Shown piece by piece: positions 36,392 through 44,988 of a stretch of 64,000 bases of DNA; the first letter of the stretch is position 1, and every line of letters begins with the position of its first letter. The notes below the pieces were generated by a model that was not told the origin of the DNA, made no database searches, and saw only the letters and a list, made by a program, of their open reading frames with translations. This DNA is from Pseudanabaena yagii GIHE-NHR1 (lineage in GTDB: Bacteria; Cyanobacteriota; Cyanobacteriia; Pseudanabaenales; Pseudanabaenaceae), in the NCBI RefSeq assembly GCF_012863495.1, contig NZ_JAAVJL010000001.1:1674001-1738000 (forward strand), given 5' to 3'. The position numbers were made by a program, and so were the translations under genes.

Positions 36392-37070
36392 CTAACTCTG
36401 GTGCTACTTCAAATTTTGTAAAGTAAAGATCATCTGCTTTGTCTGCCCCTGTATTAACACAAGCAATTAACCAAGTATCCTCTTTTTGTTTAAGACGAGA
36501 TTCTATATTAGGGAAAATTTCTTCTGGTATCAGTGACACTGGAAAGCTAACTGCATGGTAAGGGTTCCAACTAGGAACAAAAGCATCTACAAGACCATTA
36601 CTAATGTTAACGATATGGATAAATGTTCTATGAGGTCGGCGTGACGACGACATAATATTTTGAAACTCTTGAGAGCAAGTTTCAAGACCTTTTTTGATTT
36701 TATTACCAATAGTATCTATATCGTATAGATCAATTAACTCTTCCCGTTTCAAGACAATAGGGATTTTATCCCTATATTTACGAATAGAATCATTAATATC
36801 TTGATCAGTATATTGAGTTATTAGAAGAAATGGAAGTTTATTTTGATAAAGTGAAGGCATCAATTCAGCCCCTGTAAATTGAGCTAAACCATGATCAGAA
36901 AGTCGGTGATCGCATATAGCAGCTTGAGCATTGTTTTTGATATATTGAACTAATTCATCAATTTCATCAAATGAATTCTCAACTATAAAAGTTTCAAACC
37001 CAACTAGTTCAAGAGTCTCAGCTAATGTCTCTCTCGACCTATATTCATCATCTATGATCGCGATTTTCAT
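36369..37070 (-). CDS. Receiver-domain protein with uncharacterised C-terminal domain
   Basis: 233 residues. The receiver domain (1-115) has all signature residues: Asp7/Asp8 in IIDDEY, phosphoacceptor Asp54 in ICDHRLSD, Thr85 in LITQYTD and Lys108 in IVLKREE. The remaining ~120 residues show no helix-turn-helix or known output motif; I do not recognise them. It is 11 nt downstream of the dual-GHKL kinase-like gene and overlaps the MBL gene, so it is the likely phosphorelay intermediate between kinase and effector. It may control the MBL protein by direct binding rather than transcription. Confidence 0.88.
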   Translation of the reverse strand: MKIAIIDDEYRSRETLAETLELVGFETFIVENSFDEIDELVQYIKNNAQAAICDHRLSDHGLAQFTGAELMPSLYQNKLPFLLITQYTDQDINDSIRKYRDKIPIVLKREELIDLYDIDTIGNKIKKGLETCSQEFQNIMSSSRRPHRTFIHIVNISNGLVDAFVPSWNPYHAVSFPVSLIPEEIFPNIESRLKQKEDTWLIACVNTGADKADDLYFTKFEVAPELDDNDGLA

Positions 37071-37081
37071 AATAAACTATC

Positions 37082-39196
37082 CTATTTTAAAGGTAATTGG
37101 ACAATAAACTCGGCTCCACCTAATTGACCATTGGCTATCACACTAATTTGCCCTCCTAAATCTATAACTGAGTCTTTTGCTATTTTTAATCCTAATCCAG
37201 TACCTGAACGTGTGGTGGTTTTGCCAGCTAGCCAGATTTCATCTATTGTTAGCCCTTGAATACCCAACGCATTATCCATGACTCTTAGCCAAATAAATTC
37301 TTCATTTGATTCCGTTCGGATTACAATCTTCCTATTTTGAATAGGTGCATTTTTTTCATTAAAAGCATTAATTGAATTAGTAATTAGATTTATTAAAATC
37401 GCCTCTACAAGAGCCGTACTTCCCCTCAAATTAAGTTCACTATCGACTCTATCTAGCTCAATAGTAGTATTGGAACTTTCGAGAAAAGGATCAAACAAGC
37501 TAATTACATCGTTAATCACTTGATGTATCTCAACACTCCTTCTAGATCGTTTTTCTTTTTTTAATAGATATATTGGATATTTGGCAAAGCTCTGAACTGA
37601 ACCAGCCAATTTTTGGATGGTTGTGAAAGTTTTTGCAAAATATTTGACATATATTTCATTTTCTATATATTTCTGCATTTTTGCATTTAAAATACCAACT
37701 TGTCCTTTCAACGTATTAATTTCTCTACCTGACTCATGGGCAAAAATAGCAGCAGTAGTCCCTGCTGTTGCTAAACTGCGATATAGTTGTAACTCTACAT
37801 TTAGAATATCAACCTCCTCTTCTCTAATGTTGTCATAACCTTTGAATGCCAATAATGTCTCTTCTTGAGGTTTTGGTTCTAGAATATAAGTCGTAATAAT
37901 ATCCTCAATATTTTTCTTTGCTTCAGCAATTTTGGGCTTTATTTCTCTTTTTACTTGTTCCTGTTTTACTTCTACTGTTTGTAAGCGAAAATCTGCAACC
38001 CATTCGAGCGTATTCATTGCAAATTGCTGCAAATTGAGAAATGTCTCATTTTCTAGAAATCCAAGACGGTCTGTTTTTTGTAACAACTGACTATTTGAAT
38101 CTTCGGCAATAACCCTACCAATAACAGTGCTATTTGAAGGACGAACTTGAGGATTACGTGATCGCGAAAAATTGATTTTTAGCCAGTCATCTCCTTTATC
38201 TCCATAAGGGGCTACTCTCAATCCTCGATGGTACAGATGTACACCACCAACAGCTTCTAACCAGTGTCGAATTTTGGGAAGATGATGACGATCAAGAGGA
38301 GAAAAACTTTGTGGGTTCAACTGAAAGATCCATAACTCAAAATCGACAGGTACAGATTTTAGATAAGGGCTATCAGTAGAAAACTTTTCTTCATCTAATG
38401 CTCGCTCAGCTATATCTATTTGTTTTCGATGCTTACTAATGTCATAATGTGATGCTGAAGCAACAAGTGCGCCTTTGCGGTCAAACAAATTAGCTAAAGC
38501 ATATCCATTTTCATCAAGTGAAGCTTTAAGAAAGAATTCAGCATCATCAAAGAACTGCTCATTGACTTGCCTTTCTATATCTGTGAACCCAGTACCAATC
38601 AGTCTAGGTCGAAATGATATATTGGTCTCAAAAGGATCGGCTAATAGTAACAGACCTCTAGCAAGTCTATTAATCTCTAGTTTGCCAATTTTCACCTTCA
38701 AGTTACTAATGATAATTGTTGTGCCATGTCCTAATTCTGTTTGCCTTATATTTGGTGATAGAGACACATCTTCAACAGAATCAACAGTATCAAAATCATT
38801 CCAGCAAACACTGACAATATACTCTATATTTGGTTTACTTTTAGGGCGTGTTGTAAGTTCTACATGGCTTCCATGACGCAACGCAGCTAACCTTCCTAGA
38901 CCTTTAGAGCCAACTCGCAAACGATTATGAACTGGTGTGCGATCGCTAGCTCCCTCTTTCTCCGATTTACCAATAACGAACCAGCCGCTTTGAAGAGTTT
39001 CAAGATCCATCCCCATACCGTTATCAGAGATAACAATGCTACCACCGATCTCCTCGGTATTAAATAACTCGATCTCACATACTGTGGCATCTGCATCATA
39101 GGAGTTTTTAACTAGCTCCAAGATTCCCTGATCAGGGTTAGGAATTAGTTCTTCTCCTAGCCTGCTAAGGATACTTGGAGAAAATTTGAAATGCAT
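37082..39196 (-). CDS. Dual GHKL protein: Hsp90/MutL-like ATPase plus histidine-kinase-like module
   Basis: 704 residues. The N-terminal GHKL ATPase is of the Hsp90/MutL/MORC type: ELVKNSYDADA (Asn31), ISDNGMGMD (58-63) and GSKGLGR (96-102). A middle domain (about 200-400) follows, then a coiled coil (about 405-440). The C-terminal half resembles a histidine kinase: AAIFAHESGREINTL with candidate phosphoacceptor His487, N-box LINLITNSIN (Asn607), G1 box DNALG (641) and G2 box SGTGLGLKIAK. Two GHKL modules in one chain are unusual. There is no membrane segment, so it should sense an intracellular event. It is the first gene of the cassette, followed by the receiver (11-nt gap) and MBL genes. 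Confidence 0.9.
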   Translation of the reverse strand: MHFKFSPSILSRLGEELIPNPDQGILELVKNSYDADATVCEIELFNTEEIGGSIVISDNGMGMDLETLQSGWFVIGKSEKEGASDRTPVHNRLRVGSKGLGRLAALRHGSHVELTTRPKSKPNIEYIVSVCWNDFDTVDSVEDVSLSPNIRQTELGHGTTIIISNLKVKIGKLEINRLARGLLLLADPFETNISFRPRLIGTGFTDIERQVNEQFFDDAEFFLKASLDENGYALANLFDRKGALVASASHYDISKHRKQIDIAERALDEEKFSTDSPYLKSVPVDFELWIFQLNPQSFSPLDRHHLPKIRHWLEAVGGVHLYHRGLRVAPYGDKGDDWLKINFSRSRNPQVRPSNSTVIGRVIAEDSNSQLLQKTDRLGFLENETFLNLQQFAMNTLEWVADFRLQTVEVKQEQVKREIKPKIAEAKKNIEDIITTYILEPKPQEETLLAFKGYDNIREEEVDILNVELQLYRSLATAGTTAAIFAHESGREINTLKGQVGILNAKMQKYIENEIYVKYFAKTFTTIQKLAGSVQSFAKYPIYLLKKEKRSRRSVEIHQVINDVISLFDPFLESSNTTIELDRVDSELNLRGSTALVEAILINLITNSINAFNEKNAPIQNRKIVIRTESNEEFIWLRVMDNALGIQGLTIDEIWLAGKTTTRSGTGLGLKIAKDSVIDLGGQISVIANGQLGGAEFIVQLPLK

Positions 39197-39396
39197 ATGG
39201 TCTTAATTATGATACAAAGCAATGCTTAGATCTCAAGTATAAATGAAATTTTGTGTTTAGATCATTGCTATGTCCCAACAGATTATCAAATTGTCCTTTA
39301 TGTAATCCTTTTATTATCTTTTGATTCCATACAGTTAGAACACACCTAAGAAAATTGATAATCTTTTAATTTATTTGCATCCAAAAATCGCAATTA

Positions 39397-40338
39397 TCAA
39401 ACTTTGCTTTGCAGAGTAATGGAAACAGCAGTATTACTAAAATCTGCACCTGCCAAAATCGCATCATGGAAATTCACTCCCTGCAAATTTGCGCCAGCAA
39501 AGTTCACACCTCCCAAATTCGCCGCCGTAAAATTTGCATCTTCCAAATCCGCACCACTGAGATCTGCACCCATCAATAAAGCATCCGTGAAATTTGACTT
39601 TTGTAAACAAGCCTCACTCATCATTGCCCCCGCTAAATTTGCCCCCACAAACCGAGTCTCGATCGCTGATAACTCACATAAATCCGCCAGCATTAATTTG
39701 GCATTAGTAAAGTCCGCACCACTCAAATTTGCCCCATTGAGTTTTGCACTCACCAAATTCATCAGCCGAAAGTTCCGCTTACCGACGGAATACATATAGA
39801 GAACCTCCTGACTGCGATTGCTAAATAGATTACCCAACCGAGGCATCTCGCCTTGATTTTGTTCTAAAGCGATCGCATCGGTAGCTTCACTCATGAGATT
39901 GAGCAGAGGATTTTGAGTTAGTTCCGTCATAGTGATATCACAATCAGGTAGAGCTTCGGCAATGCGATCAAGTCGTTGGGAAACCGCTTGACGTTGAGAT
40001 ACTAACTCTTGAATTTGCTGATCCAGCTTGCCTAGATATTGCTTCACCATCTGCTGAAAAGTTGCATAGGGAATAGTTTGCGATGCTTGTAAGTCTAGTA
40101 ATTGTTTGATTTCCTCAAGGGATAGCCCAAAGGCTTTAGCACTTTGAATAAATAACAATCGCTCTAACGCATCAGCCGCATAAAGACGATAACCCTGTGG
40201 CGATCGCAATGGTTTGAGCAACAATCCCAAACGTTCGTAATAGCGAATCGTTGCTGTAGGAATTTCGACTAAACGGCTTAGCTCCCCGATCAACCAACCA
40301 CGAACATTAATAACTTGATCGCCTTCGCTGGGTTCCAT
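39397..40338 (-). CDS. MerR-type regulator fused to pentapeptide repeats
   Basis: 313 residues. The MerR winged helix is at about 14-80 (IGELSRLVEIPTATIRYYER, YRLYAADALERL) and a dimerisation coiled coil at about 90-140 (QQMVKQYLGKLDQQIQEL). After a linker, residues 195-310 are pentapeptide repeats (GANLSGADFTNAKL, ADLSGADLEDANF), which form a right-handed beta-helix with a surface that can mimic DNA or bind proteins. MerR proteins twist promoters upon binding an effector; here the effector domain is replaced by the repeat solenoid, so the signal is unclear. It lies 200 nt upstream of the dual-GHKL cassette on the same strand and could regulate it, but this is only positional. Confidence 0.9.
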   Translation of the reverse strand: MEPSEGDQVINVRGWLIGELSRLVEIPTATIRYYERLGLLLKPLRSPQGYRLYAADALERLLFIQSAKAFGLSLEEIKQLLDLQASQTIPYATFQQMVKQYLGKLDQQIQELVSQRQAVSQRLDRIAEALPDCDITMTELTQNPLLNLMSEATDAIALEQNQGEMPRLGNLFSNRSQEVLYMYSVGKRNFRLMNLVSAKLNGANLSGADFTNAKLMLADLCELSAIETRFVGANLAGAMMSEACLQKSNFTDALLMGADLSGADLEDANFTAANLGGVNFAGANLQGVNFHDAILAGADFSNTAVSITLQSKV

Positions 40339-40445
40339 AATTTTACGGAATGCATTTTCTAGTCAAAATTGTAACGCCGAAATCAACATAGATTGATCAA
40401 GTTAGGGACTTGCGGATAAAAAATGTCCCACCAAAGTTATCTAGC

Positions 40446-40530
40446 TTCGACTTCGCTCAGCTAATGTTCGACTTCGCTCAGCTAATGTTCGACTTCGCTC
40501 AGTTAACGTTGGCTGAGCGAAGTCGAAGCC
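40446..40530. repeat. Family F: three tandem 21-bp repeats plus inverted copy
   Basis: TTCGACTTCGCTCAGCTAATG is repeated at 40446-40466 and 40467-40487, with a third, slightly changed copy at 40488-40508. The complementary GGCTGAGCGAAGTCGAAGCC follows at 40511-40530. The copies are head to tail without spacers, so this is not CRISPR. A single hairpin copy is at 13098-13149. Confidence 0.85.
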
Positions 40531-40547
40531 ACAGGCACTTTAATTAA

Positions 40548-40665
40548 TATAGCAATGTAAGTTTTGCTTAGGACATAAAACCGAAGAAGAGGAGTTGCGG
40601 CGCTTCGCGCCGCAACTCCTCTTCTTCAGTTTTGTTTTGTACTAGCTAACTCTTTTTTTGCTATA
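40548..40665. repeat. Family B MITE-like element, copy 2
   Basis: ATATAGCAATGTAAG at the left and TTGCTATAT at the right, with GCTTAGGACATAAAACC, a perfect hairpin AGGAGTTGCGGCGC/GCGCCGCAACTCCT and GTTTTGT.CTAGCTAACTC between. It is equivalent, in opposite orientation, to 8211-8329. The remainder of the 40339-40844 gap shows no gene. Confidence 0.8.
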
Positions 40666-40844
40666 TCGATTGATAAGTTTTTTTTATAGGAATTTTGGTT
40701 TTGTCCATCTTGACCTTGAAGCTAGCTGCAAGTCCTAACCTATGAGTCATGGGATAACTAATCGCCCAAAAACTAAGTCCTCCCAAGGGAATAGGAAGTC
40801 AAGAACAAGTTAACAGTTGGTTGTAAGTTAAAGGTAATAAGGTC

Positions 40845-43800
40845 ATGGCAGCACAAGGGACATTCACAGTAGGGGCAACGGGCAAACTCAGCTTTGATTT
40901 TTTATTTGATGGTGGCAAGTTTCAAGGGGAACTCGCGGTATTTAGTCTAAAGGGAATGGAAAACCTAGAGGTTGGCTCAGCCGCATTTATCCAAGAAGCG
41001 ACTCGTCGCGCCCTGACTAACTCTACTCAAGGCAGAATATTAGTTTCTGATGGTTCTGAAGGTGCAAAGTTTAGTGCTCAATTAGACTGGGAAGATAACT
41101 TTAATAGTGGCACATACAAAGGTATAAAAAACTTCTCCATGCAGGCAGGCGATCAAGTCGCTTTCATGTTAATTCCTAATGGAACCGTTAACCAAACTTT
41201 TGGTAGTTTAACTAATAGTTTAGAACTAGTTAGCGATCGCGTGCCTCTATTTTCCATTAGTGCCGCTAATCCTGATAGCAGTACACAATTTACGCAAGTC
41301 GAGGGAATCGAAGGCAGAGGCAATGTCTTTGCCATGGAAGATGTCCGCCTCAAGAATGGCTCCGACTATGACTATAACGATCTAGTCTTTCAATTAACTG
41401 GTGCTCAAGGTAATGGGATTCTCGCAGTCGATGATGTGAGCGCAGTTACCAAAGATTGGATCGATAATGCGATCGGTAAGCAAATTACGGATTATGCTAG
41501 CCGTTCGACCTTTAACTCTGGAGTATTTCGCGTTGATGATTCTGGTCAAGTAGGTGTGGACTATCTCTATGATGGTGGCTGGTATCAGGGCGAAATGGCA
41601 ATCTTTAGCCTCAAAGGAATGGAAGGCTTACAGGTTGATTCCTATGAATTTGCCCAAGAAGCTACCCGTCGTGCCTTGAGCGATTCTACCCTAGGTCATA
41701 TCGTGATTCAGGATCGCAATGAAGGTTCCAAATACAATGCTAAATTTGCATGGGAAGATAACTTCAGTGCTGGAGCCTATAAGGGAGTTAAAACCTATGC
41801 GATGAATGCAGGTGAAGACTTTGCGGTAATGCTAATCCAGAATAGTACCGTGCAAGAACTTGCCTATGATGTGACCAAAATGTGGTCTGGCAATCGCTTA
41901 CCGATCTATTCAATTCCTCAAGCAAATATCGGTGCACCAAGCAACATTCGTCAAATCGTTGATGTGACAGGTAAAGGCGACACCTTTGGCATGGAAGATG
42001 TGCGTACCGATTGGGGCACGATGTCGGACAAGGATTACAACGATATGGTCTTCCGCTTCACAGGTGCGAAGGGTGTTGCATCCTCAATGGACAATGATGT
42101 TAATAGCGATCGCGATTGGCGTAAGTCCTCGGTAGGGCAAGAACTACTTCAATATGCCACACGTCCAGAATATAGTGGCGGTATTTTCGATACAGGAGAA
42201 ACGGGTAAGGTTCGCATTGACTATCTCCATGATGGTGGTTGGTATCAAGGTGAATTAGCAATTTTCAGCCTTGATGGGATGGATAACCTCAAAGCTGGTT
42301 CCACAGAATTCATTCAAGAAGCAGCACGTCGGGCTTTAAGTGAATCTAATCTTGGACATGTAGTTATTAAGGATCAAACTGATGCCGCAAAATTCTCCGA
42401 TCAAGTGGCGTGGGAAGCGAACTTCAACTCTGGCACATACAAGGGCGCGCAAACCTTTGACATGGCTCCCCGTGGTCACTTTGCCTTTATGCTGGTGCAG
42501 AACAATACAATATCGGCGATCGCCAATGATATAAGCATCATTAATCAAACTGGCAACTTGCCGATGTTCTCAATTCCAGAAGCAAATCCCTTTGGAACAG
42601 CCTTCGGACAAATGGTTAATGTCGATGGCAAAAACACCTATGCCTTTGAAGATAATCGTTTAGACTTGCCCAATATTTCCGATCGCGACTATAACGACAT
42701 CGTGATTCAAGTCAAGGGAGCAACCAGTGACGTACCTTTGATGAATAATTTGGTCAATCCTGAACGTGACTGGCGTACCTCTGATGGGGGCAAAGAATTA
42801 CTTGCCTATGCCAACCGTGCCGAATATGACAAAGGCGTGATTAACGCTGGCTCAACTGGCAAGATCGAAGTGGAATTCCTCTACGATGGTGGTGCTTATA
42901 AAGGTGATGTCGGTATTTTCAGCCTTGATGGCATGGATGCATATGCTGCGGGTTCTACTGCGTTCATTGCTGAGGCTGCTCGACGTGTTGCGAGTAATTC
43001 CACTCAAGGTTATGTCATCGTGTCTGATAATACCGATGCTGCAAAGTTCACCAGTGGACTTGATTGGGAATCAAACTATAATTCTGGTATTTATAAGGGA
43101 ACGAGAACCCTCAATCTTGCACCTAATGCTTCTTATGGTGTGTTCCAAGTTCCCAATGGCACAATCAGCGAAGTGATAGCAAATCCAGCAATTGATGGCA
43201 CTAAGCGTCCTTTGTTCTCCATGCTCGATAACAATCCTAGCCGCAGTTTCCAAATGGGCAAAACCGATGTCGGCAATGGTTCATTTGTGCTCTCCATTGA
43301 AGATCAGCGTCTTGATGGCGTAAGCGATCGCGATTACAACGATATTATCTTCCGCGTTAAAGGCGATGCTGCGATCAGTGCCGATACCCTCGATCGCGTG
43401 ATGGCAGCTAACAAAGATTGGCGATCGACTGAAATGGGGCAAACCCTGCTCAACTACGCAAGCAATCCCTCTGCTACTACCAATTCTCAATTTCTCTTTG
43501 GCTTTAGCTGGAGTGATACTTTGCAAGGAACCGATGCCAATGAATATATTTCTGGCGGTGCTGGCAACGATATCCTCATCGGTGGCAAGGGAAATGACAT
43601 CCTTGTCGGTGGTGCAGGTAATGACACATTCCTGTTTAACAATATCAATCAGGCAGGTGATACAGTCCTCGATTTCGCTACTGGTGATGCCATTAATCTC
43701 AAGGGTGTACTGAGTTCCATCAACTACCAAGGCTCTAATGCAATCGCTGATGGATTTGTCCGATTCCAGCAACTTGGTACAAACACGGTTGTCCAAGTCT

Positions 43801-43895
43801 CTCCCGACGGATTAGGCAATGCCAATAACTTGGTCAATTTGGTAACTGTTAACAATACCAATATCAATGCGGTCAGTAATAGCCTCATTTTCTAA
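40845..43895 (+). CDS. Four-repeat DUF4114 protein with RTX calcium-binding C-terminus
   Basis: 1016 residues. Four tandem copies of about 220 residues, each with (F/Y)DGG..(Y/F)(K/Q)G..(A/G)(V/I)FSL.GM, a middle WE.N(F/Y).(S/A)G.YKG, and a terminal DYNDxx(F/I) after ED.R (for example SDRDYNDIIFRVKG). The acidic SDxDYND sites look like calcium ligands. Near residues 890-930 are RTX nonapeptides (GGAGNDILIGGKGND). There is no N-terminal signal peptide, consistent with type I secretion through a C-terminal signal. It is probably a secreted or surface calcium-dependent adhesin or structural protein. No T1SS genes are in the window. ATG 40845 was chosen; no strong ribosome binding site. Confidence 0.88.
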   Translation: MAAQGTFTVGATGKLSFDFLFDGGKFQGELAVFSLKGMENLEVGSAAFIQEATRRALTNSTQGRILVSDGSEGAKFSAQLDWEDNFNSGTYKGIKNFSMQAGDQVAFMLIPNGTVNQTFGSLTNSLELVSDRVPLFSISAANPDSSTQFTQVEGIEGRGNVFAMEDVRLKNGSDYDYNDLVFQLTGAQGNGILAVDDVSAVTKDWIDNAIGKQITDYASRSTFNSGVFRVDDSGQVGVDYLYDGGWYQGEMAIFSLKGMEGLQVDSYEFAQEATRRALSDSTLGHIVIQDRNEGSKYNAKFAWEDNFSAGAYKGVKTYAMNAGEDFAVMLIQNSTVQELAYDVTKMWSGNRLPIYSIPQANIGAPSNIRQIVDVTGKGDTFGMEDVRTDWGTMSDKDYNDMVFRFTGAKGVASSMDNDVNSDRDWRKSSVGQELLQYATRPEYSGGIFDTGETGKVRIDYLHDGGWYQGELAIFSLDGMDNLKAGSTEFIQEAARRALSESNLGHVVIKDQTDAAKFSDQVAWEANFNSGTYKGAQTFDMAPRGHFAFMLVQNNTISAIANDISIINQTGNLPMFSIPEANPFGTAFGQMVNVDGKNTYAFEDNRLDLPNISDRDYNDIVIQVKGATSDVPLMNNLVNPERDWRTSDGGKELLAYANRAEYDKGVINAGSTGKIEVEFLYDGGAYKGDVGIFSLDGMDAYAAGSTAFIAEAARRVASNSTQGYVIVSDNTDAAKFTSGLDWESNYNSGIYKGTRTLNLAPNASYGVFQVPNGTISEVIANPAIDGTKRPLFSMLDNNPSRSFQMGKTDVGNGSFVLSIEDQRLDGVSDRDYNDIIFRVKGDAAISADTLDRVMAANKDWRSTEMGQTLLNYASNPSATTNSQFLFGFSWSDTLQGTDANEYISGGAGNDILIGGKGNDILVGGAGNDTFLFNNINQAGDTVLDFATGDAINLKGVLSSINYQGSNAIADGFVRFQQLGTNTVVQVSPDGLGNANNLVNLVTVNNTNINAVSNSLIF

Positions 43896-43898
43896 ACA

Positions 43899-43932
43899 AG
43901 AAGAAGTTCTCGCAAAGCGAAAACTTCTTCTA
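43899..43932. terminator. Shared hairpin between convergent genes
   Basis: AGAAGAAGTTCTCGC pairs imperfectly with GCGAAAACTTCTTCT. It includes the stop codon of the minus-strand GAF-GGDEF gene (43930-43932) and is 3 nt after the plus-strand DUF4114 stop, so it probably serves both. Confidence 0.65.
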
Positions 43933-44901
43933 ATTGCCTGATTTACGCTTCATTTGCTTTTGGGCATACATCAAGCGATCGCCATCTTGCAAAAGATCAT
44001 CAATGGATTGATGGCGATGAGGATCGAACTCCACCATGCCGACACTGCACTGGATATCATAACCACGCGCTTCCCTTTGATTAAAATCGGTACGGATTTG
44101 ATCAAGGCGTTTGAGGACTAGCTGACCATCTGTCTGATCGGCATTGGTCAATAGGGCAACAAACTCATCGCCACCTAACCGACCAATGACATCTGACTCC
44201 CGAAAAGTCTCTTGCAAAATTTTACTGAACCCAATCAAGGCGCGATCGCCTTCGGCATGTCCATAGCGATCGTTAATTTCCTTGAAGAAATCCAAATCAA
44301 AGAAAAATAGTGATGCAGTCCTATTCAACCGCTTACATAGATTGAGTGCATGGGTAGACAGGGCTTTAAACCCGCGCCGATTGGAGATTTGAGTTAGTTC
44401 ATCAATAGTAGCAAGATGGATGGCGGCTAGCTCCTGTTCAGCTAAATGCCCCAAATCACGCAATAGCTCTTGCTCTTCATCATTGAGGGTTCGAGGTTGG
44501 CGATCAATGAGACATAGCGTACCGACTTTACTGCCATTTGCCACAACGAGGGGAACCCCAGCATAGAAGCGAATTCTTGGCTCATCCGTCACTAAAGGAT
44601 TGTCATAAAATCGCTCATCAAGGGTGGCATCAGGAATCATTAAAATATCATTTTCGAGGATCGCGTGACCGCAAAAGGAAATATTTCTGGCTGTTTCTTT
44701 TACCTCTAAGCCAATGCAGGACTTAAACCATTGACGATTAACATCAATCAAACTAACTAAGGCAATTGGCACTGCAAATAATCGCTTAGCTAGCCTAGTA
44801 AGACGATCAAAACGCTCTTCTGACGGTGTATCAAGAATATTTAGCGATCGCAGGGTATCAATGCGAATAGATTCATTTTGAGGATAGTTGGGTTCTTGCA
44901 T
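43930..44901 (-). CDS. GAF-GGDEF diguanylate cyclase
   Basis: 323 residues. The N-terminal GAF domain (about 20-160; VSLIDVNRQWFKSCIGL, FCGHAIL, FYAGVPLVV) probably binds a small ligand or cofactor. The GGDEF domain has the active signature RLGGDEF (243-247), the metal-binding FDLDFFKEIND and an RESD inhibitory site five residues before GGDEF, so c-di-GMP synthesis with product inhibition is expected. It is cytoplasmic with no membrane segment. It lies three genes from the pilBTC operon, and c-di-GMP commonly controls type IV pilus behaviour, but no direct link is visible. Confidence 0.94.
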   Translation of the reverse strand: MQEPNYPQNESIRIDTLRSLNILDTPSEERFDRLTRLAKRLFAVPIALVSLIDVNRQWFKSCIGLEVKETARNISFCGHAILENDILMIPDATLDERFYDNPLVTDEPRIRFYAGVPLVVANGSKVGTLCLIDRQPRTLNDEEQELLRDLGHLAEQELAAIHLATIDELTQISNRRGFKALSTHALNLCKRLNRTASLFFFDLDFFKEINDRYGHAEGDRALIGFSKILQETFRESDVIGRLGGDEFVALLTNADQTDGQLVLKRLDQIRTDFNQREARGYDIQCSVGMVEFDPHRHQSIDDLLQDGDRLMYAQKQMKRKSGN

Positions 44902-44988
44902 AGAAACCTAATAACTTTTTATACCGTCGTGAATTCGCCGTGCTAACCTTATAGCAAAATTTTCATCCTGCTGACCTCTCTATATCCA

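Noticed and set aside
35384-39196. Calling the cassette a known Detocs system
   Set aside because: The sensor has no TPR-type input domain and the effector is an MBL rather than a nucleosidase, so the named system does not fit.
39404-39799. 131-codon plus-strand ORF opposite the pentapeptide repeats
   Set aside because: It is the antisense shadow of a periodic repeat; its residues only mirror the pentapeptide period.
40446-40530. Possible CRISPR array from regular 21-bp repeats
   Set aside because: The units are contiguous with no unique spacers and end in an inverted copy; no cas genes are present.
43281-43796. 171-codon minus-strand ORF opposite the RTX region
   Set aside because: Antisense shadow of glycine/aspartate repeats in the DUF4114 protein.
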